From NCBI RefSeq assembly GCF_003390925.1, contig NZ_QUBS01000090.1:248001-312000 (forward strand): a stretch of 64,000 bases of DNA, read 5' to 3'. The stretch comes from Trinickia diaoshuihuensis (GTDB lineage: Bacteria > Pseudomonadota > Gammaproteobacteria > Burkholderiales > Burkholderiaceae). Shown in pieces: positions 59,812-64,000 of the stretch. Numbering within the stretch: position 1 is the first letter of the stretch; every line of letters starts with the position of its first letter. The notes under the pieces were generated by a model. It did not search any database. It had not been told where the DNA came from and worked only from the letters and a program-made list of their open reading frames with translations. Made by a program: the position numbers and the translations under genes.

Positions 59812-61659
59812 TCACCGCAAGGACGCGCGGTAGGCGCGCCAGCCGCCGAAGCGGGTGATGTCTTGCGCACCGTCGAGCGCAACGCTCTCGCACAAGAATC
59901 CCTGCACGCGGGTACCGTCGGCCAGCGATACAGTCCCGATGCCCAGCGGCGCGCCGATGCCCGCGACGAAACCGCCGTATGCCGCGACGGGAATCTCCCA
60001 GACTTCGACGGCAATCGCCTCGCCGCCCTCGCGCACACGCACGAGACCGGGCTTCTCGATGCCGCCGGCCGTCGCCGCATCGAGCGCATAGAGCCGGTAC
60101 GCGGGCGCCGTCACGGCGCTCTCCACCAGGCGGGCACCGCGTTGCATGAGCTGCCAATTCAAAGGCTCGCCGCTCAGATGCGCGCCGACTACCGCCACCC
60201 GGACAAAGCCGGAACATGTCCCGATCGACCGCTCGTCGCGCGCCGCTTTCGCCGAGCGGCCTTCCTCTGTCCAAGCCTCGGCGAGCCCGAGCAGTTTGGC
60301 GTCGTCGTGCGCGCGGCCTATAAAGGTAATGCCGAAGGGCAGCCCCGCATGCGGGCCCGGTACGCCCCGGCCGGCGGGTACCGCGATCGCCGATAGGTCG
60401 AGCAGATTGACGAAGTTCGTGTAATACCCGAAGCGCGCATTGACGCCGATCGGATCGGCTTCGAGTTCATCGAGGGTCGCCGTAGTCGCCGAGGTCGGCG
60501 TGACAATCACGTCGATGCTGTCCCACACGTGCTCGGCTTGCACGCGCAGCGAGGCGAGACGATCGAAGGCGGCGAACGTATCGGCTGCGCTGAAGCGCGC
60601 GCCGCCGCGGACGATCTCGCGCACCGTCGGATGTACGGCATCGGGCTTGCGATCGAAGAACTCGCGTAAGGCCGCGAGCCGTTCCGCCACCCAGGGGCCC
60701 TCGTAGAGCAATCGAGCGGTCGCGAGGTAAGCTGAGAAGTCGATTTCTACGACATGGGCGCCGGCCGCCCGCAAGCGTGTCAGCGCTGCTTCATACGCGC
60801 CGCGGTAAGACGTGTCGCCGAAAAATTCAAGCTGGTCCGCGCGCGGCGTACCGAACCGCACACCGGCGAGCGCGTCGAATTGCTCAGCGCTCGCGTTCGT
60901 GCCCGCGGCCAATAAGGGCTGCCACGCTCGCGCATAGGGATCGTTCGGCGTCACGCCCCACGCCGCATCGAACACCGTGCGCGCGTCCTGCGCCGAATGC
61001 GCGAAAACCGATACGCAGTCGAGCGAACGACAGGCCGGCACCACGCCGACTGTACTCAGCACACCCTTCGTCGGCTTCAGACCCACGAGCCCATGGAAGG
61101 CGGCAGGCACGCGGCCAGAGCCGGCCGTGTCGGTCCCGAGCGAAAACGCTGCTACGCCCAATGCAACGGCTACCGCCGACCCCGAACTCGATCCACCCGA
61201 CGCGTAGCGAGGATCGAACGCGTTGCGGCACGCGCCGTACGGCGAGCGTTGCCCGGACAATCCCGTCGCGAATTGGTCGAGATTCGTCTTGCCGATCGGG
61301 ATCGCGCCCGCCTCGATGAGCCGGTCCACCACGGGCGCGGTGCGCGAGGGCGTGTACGCATACTCGGGGCAGCCCGCCGTCGTCGGCACGCCGGCCAAAT
61401 CGATGTTGTCCTTGATTGCGAACGGCACCCCGAAGAGCGGCAGCGCATCGATATCGCGGCCCGCAAGCGCATCGGCATAGCGCATCATTTCTTCGCGCGT
61501 CAATGGACGAATCCAGGCGTGATGTGGATCGCCTTTATCGAAGTGGGCGGCGACGGCCTCAACGAGCGAGCGCGGCGTCAACTCTCCCGCTGCATATCGC
61601 GCACGCAGCACCGCGATCGAACGGTAATTCGGTACCGAGTCAGGCGTGAGCGCGTTCAT
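59812..61659 (-). CDS. atzF: Allophanate hydrolase
   Basis: A 615-residue two-domain enzyme. The amidase-signature domain has K83, cis-Ser S157 and nucleophile S181 (GTDTAGSGRVPAA), with the same spacing as AtzF (K91-S165-S189). The C-terminal domain of about 150 residues (FVRVAVVGAHLSGEPLNWQL ... VQGFLCESVALDGAQDI) is the one found in full allophanate hydrolases. It splits allophanate to ammonia and CO2. The ATG overlaps the stop of the carboxylase gene (ATGA) and is preceded by GAGGAGG. Confidence 0.94.
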   Translation of the reverse strand: MNALTPDSVPNYRSIAVLRARYAAGELTPRSLVEAVAAHFDKGDPHHAWIRPLTREEMMRYADALAGRDIDALPLFGVPFAIKDNIDLAGVPTTAGCPEYAYTPSRTAPVVDRLIEAGAIPIGKTNLDQFATGLSGQRSPYGACRNAFDPRYASGGSSSGSAVAVALGVAAFSLGTDTAGSGRVPAAFHGLVGLKPTKGVLSTVGVVPACRSLDCVSVFAHSAQDARTVFDAAWGVTPNDPYARAWQPLLAAGTNASAEQFDALAGVRFGTPRADQLEFFGDTSYRGAYEAALTRLRAAGAHVVEIDFSAYLATARLLYEGPWVAERLAALREFFDRKPDAVHPTVREIVRGGARFSAADTFAAFDRLASLRVQAEHVWDSIDVIVTPTSATTATLDELEADPIGVNARFGYYTNFVNLLDLSAIAVPAGRGVPGPHAGLPFGITFIGRAHDDAKLLGLAEAWTEEGRSAKAARDERSIGTCSGFVRVAVVGAHLSGEPLNWQLMQRGARLVESAVTAPAYRLYALDAATAGGIEKPGLVRVREGGEAIAVEVWEIPVAAYGGFVAGIGAPLGIGTVSLADGTRVQGFLCESVALDGAQDITRFGGWRAYRASLR

Positions 61660-64000
61660 GCGGCCTCCTCGGCCGCACCGGCACGCATGACCATCAAGCG
61701 CTGGCCGGCCGCGACGGCCGCCCCTGGCGCACAATCAATCGAATCGATCACACCGTCCTCCGTCGCCACCACCGACACCTCCATCTTCATGGATTCGAGA
61801 ATCGCCACCACCTGGCCCTCGGTTACGCGCTCGCCGGCTTCGACGAGTACTTTCCAAACGCTGCCCGAGACGTCGGCGGCAATGCCGCGTTGTTCGCTAC
61901 CGAGCGCATCTCCGGCCAGCCCGGCATTCGCTTCGGCCACCCCCGCTTCCCCGAGATACTCGGCCTGCCCCGCGAGGCGCCACCGCTCCCGCTCCGCATC
62001 GAAAGCAGCTTGTTGCGCCGATTTGAACGAGGCGATCGATTCCGCTTCGTCGCTCAAAAACCGGTTGTATGCAGCCAAATCGAAGACCGATTCCTCGATC
62101 TTCAAGGACGCGCGACCCGCGATAAAGTCAGCCCGCAGCATCTGTAATTCGTGTTCGTCCACTTCATAGAAGCGAATGACATCGAAGAACCGAAGGAGCC
62201 ACGGTTTGCCTGTTTCGAACTCGCGCGTCGTTCGATAGCGATTCCACATCTGGACCGTACGGCCGACGAACTGATAGCCGCCCGGGCCTTCCATTCCATA
62301 CACGCACAAGTACGCGCCGCCGATGCCAACGGCGTTTTCGGGAGTCCAGGTGCGCGCGGGGTTGTACTTCGTCGTCACCAGGCGGTGGCGAGGGTCGATC
62401 GGCGTGGCCACGGGCGCGCCGAGGTAGACGTCGCCGAGGCCCATCACCAGGTACTGGGCATCGAAGACAATGCGCTTGACGTCGTCCGCGCTGCCGAGCC
62501 CGTTGATGCGGCGAATGAATTCGATGTTGCTCGGGCACCAAGGCGCATCTGGGCGCACGGACTGCATGTAGCGCTCGATCGCCAACCGCGTCGACGGGTC
62601 GTCCCACGACAGCGGCAAATGCACGATACGGTTCGGCACCTTCATGTCGGCCACGTCGGGCAATTCACGCTCCGCTGCCTGAAGGTGTTCGAGCAGCGTG
62701 CCGAGCGGCAAGATGCGTGCATCGAATTGAACTTGCAGCGAACGAATCCCCGGCGTGAGATCGAGCATGCCGGGCAAGCGATGCGCTTGCAGCCAGCACA
62801 TCAATGCATGCACGCGAAAGCGCAAATTGAGATCGAGCACGAGCGGCCCGTATTCGATGAGGACATTGCGGTCGCCCGAGCGGCGATAAACGACCCCGAT
62901 GCCATTGCCGGCCGACGGATCGCGATAGAGCACGCAGTCGTCATGCGTTTCGGCCATGACCAGCGTTGGACTCGACTGCGCCGCGCTTTTTAGATCAAGT
63001 CCGCCGGTCGCCGCAGAGGCATGCACTCGCTGGAACCGAACCGTATCGCCGGGGCGGAGCTGGCCCAGCTTCCACAACTCGTCGCGTACGACGGTTACCG
63101 GGCAAACGAAACCACCCAGGCTCGGCCCGTCCGGACCGAGAATGACCGGCATATCGCCGGTGAAATCGACCGCGCCGATCGCATAGGCATTGTCGTGAAT
63201 GTTCGACGGATGCAGGCCCGCCTCACCGCCGTCGGTGCGGGCCCATTGCGGCTTCGGGCCGATCAGACGGACACCCGTGCGGCTCGAGTTGTAGTGCACG
63301 GTCCAGCACGTGTCGTACAGCATCGCGATGTCGTCGCGCGTGAAGAAATCCGGTGCACCGTGCGGGCCGTCTAGGACGCCGAGCGTCCAGGCATGCGTAA
63401 GCACCGGACGCTCGGCGTCGCCCAGTCTCGAACCCGCATCGCCGCGGCCGGCATCCGAGCCGAGATGGAGCACGTCGCCCTTGCGCAGCGCGCGACCCGC
63501 ATGTCCGCCGAACTGGCCGAGCGTAAACGTCGCCTTACTGCCGAGATAATCCGGCACCTGCACACCGCCCTTCACGGCGATGTACGCGCGAACGCCCGCG
63601 CCCGTGACGCCGGCCAGCTTCAATACCGCGCCCGGCGCCGCGCGCAGCACCTGCCGGTACGGAACGGGCTCGCCGTCCAACGTGGCCGCAAACGCCGCGC
63701 CGCCGAGCACGAACAACGTTTCCACGTTGAACCGCAGCGTCGGGCCGACCATCGTGCATTCGAGACCGGCCGCGTCGCTCGCGTTGCCGAGCAGCGCGTT
63801 GGACAACGCGAGCGAGCGCTCGTCCATCGGACCGGATGGCGGCACGCCGATGTCCCAGTAACCGACGCGTCCCGGCGTCTGCTGCACGGTCGTCTGCACG
63901 CCGCCGTCGATGACGTCGATCGTATGCGGCGCGAACGCGAAGCGCGAGAGTAACGCCGTGGTTTGCGCCCCGCGTGCGAACGTATCGCAGCCTGCGACCG
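61656..64000 (-). CDS. uca: Urea (or guanidine) carboxylase, 5' part beyond the window
   Basis: Minus-strand gene whose N-terminal biotin-carboxylase half lies past the right edge; the frame stays open to base 64000. Visible are the KipA-like part (VQQTPGRVGYWDIGVPPSGPMD, FTGDMPVILGPDGPSLGGF), the KipI-like part (SGDRNVLIEYGPLVLDLNLRF, TTKYNPARTWTPENAVGIGG) and the C-terminal biotinyl domain with the biotin Lys in AILESMKMEVSV. It carboxylates urea to allophanate, or guanidine to carboxyguanidine in the related subfamily; which one cannot be decided here. It is translationally coupled to the allophanate hydrolase. Confidence 0.9.
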   Translation of the reverse strand, partial: VAGCDTFARGAQTTALLSRFAFAPHTIDVIDGGVQTTVQQTPGRVGYWDIGVPPSGPMDERSLALSNALLGNASDAAGLECTMVGPTLRFNVETLFVLGGAAFAATLDGEPVPYRQVLRAAPGAVLKLAGVTGAGVRAYIAVKGGVQVPDYLGSKATFTLGQFGGHAGRALRKGDVLHLGSDAGRGDAGSRLGDAERPVLTHAWTLGVLDGPHGAPDFFTRDDIAMLYDTCWTVHYNSSRTGVRLIGPKPQWARTDGGEAGLHPSNIHDNAYAIGAVDFTGDMPVILGPDGPSLGGFVCPVTVVRDELWKLGQLRPGDTVRFQRVHASAATGGLDLKSAAQSSPTLVMAETHDDCVLYRDPSAGNGIGVVYRRSGDRNVLIEYGPLVLDLNLRFRVHALMCWLQAHRLPGMLDLTPGIRSLQVQFDARILPLGTLLEHLQAAERELPDVADMKVPNRIVHLPLSWDDPSTRLAIERYMQSVRPDAPWCPSNIEFIRRINGLGSADDVKRIVFDAQYLVMGLGDVYLGAPVATPIDPRHRLVTTKYNPARTWTPENAVGIGGAYLCVYGMEGPGGYQFVGRTVQMWNRYRTTREFETGKPWLLRFFDVIRFYEVDEHELQMLRADFIAGRASLKIEESVFDLAAYNRFLSDEAESIASFKSAQQAAFDAERERWRLAGQAEYLGEAGVAEANAGLAGDALGSEQRGIAADVSGSVWKVLVEAGERVTEGQVVAILESMKMEVSVVATEDGVIDSIDCAPGAAVAAGQRLMVMRAGAAEEAA

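Noticed and set aside
1-64000. CRISPR arrays, tRNA/rRNA genes, insertion sequences
   Set aside because: No regularly spaced repeats, no cloverleaf or rRNA signatures and no transposase frame were seen; rearrangement scars are visible but no element that caused them.

Overview
The window is high-GC Gram-negative DNA, most likely from a Burkholderia-group genus (Burkholderiaceae). The evidence is the Burkholderia-type trimeric porin, the density of LysR, MarR, IclR and AraC regulators, several RND/MFS efflux systems with NodT-type outer-membrane lipoproteins, and the codon bias. It looks like an accessory-rich chromosome or chromid segment. I see no tRNA, rRNA, CRISPR array or intact insertion sequence.

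Layout. 1-5 kb: a membrane PAS-PAS-GGDEF-EAL c-di-GMP protein behind a sequence that fits the flagellar sigma-28 consensus, then an AraC regulator and a divergent quinone-oxidoreductase-like gene. 5-13.5 kb: a porin followed by a D-amino-acid catabolic regulon (N-acyl-D-amino-acid deacylase, LysR regulator, DadA-like dehydrogenase, amidase, MFS permease). Three near-identical 15-bp dyads, ATAAC-N5-(G/T)TTAT, lie at its promoters. 13.5-16.7 kb: stress-type small genes (cyanamide-hydratase-like HD protein, periplasmic cupin, AhpD-like protein, LysE exporter), with a broken second HD copy and a stub of an SDR gene. 16.7-19.5 kb: nitrilase and a frameshifted serine/threonine dehydratase under a divergent IclR regulator. 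19.6-21.5 kb: a rearrangement scar in which pieces of an RND pump and an outer-membrane factor diverge from one junction. 21.5-29.2 kb: TetR/SDR pair, then two MarR and two LysR regulators around an EmrAB-NodT tripartite pump, with shared operator-like dyads.

30.8-52.8 kb: all genes lie on the minus strand with short gaps or stop/start overlaps. The upstream half (52.8-44.0 kb) is a peptide-scaffold (pearlin-type) biosynthetic cluster resembling the 3-thiaglutamate (tgl) system of Pseudomonas syringae. It has a CmoA-like carboxy-SAM synthase, a second SAM-dependent transferase, a PqqD-like/M50 membrane protease, a 57-residue scaffold peptide, a DUF692 multinuclear iron oxygenase with its partner, and a small LanB-like peptide aminoacyl-tRNA ligase. 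A fatty-acid-hydroxylase-family protein leads the run and a small cupin follows the ligase. The run continues into an acyl-CoA synthetase, 2-methylcitrate synthase, a thiosulfate-dehydrogenase-like dihaem cytochrome, a split chromate/sulfate-type transporter, a DAHP synthase (a possible source of prephenate for carboxy-SAM), a periplasmic binding protein and a complete RND tripartite pump. The proposed joint role, making and exporting a sulfur-containing amino-acid-like metabolite, is inference.

53-64 kb: a MoxR/CobS-like AAA ATPase with a VWA partner, two Hsp20 chaperones, a GNAT acetyltransferase, and a minus-strand operon of urea-carboxylase family protein (cut by the right edge), allophanate hydrolase and a NitT/Tau-type ABC permease and ATPase.
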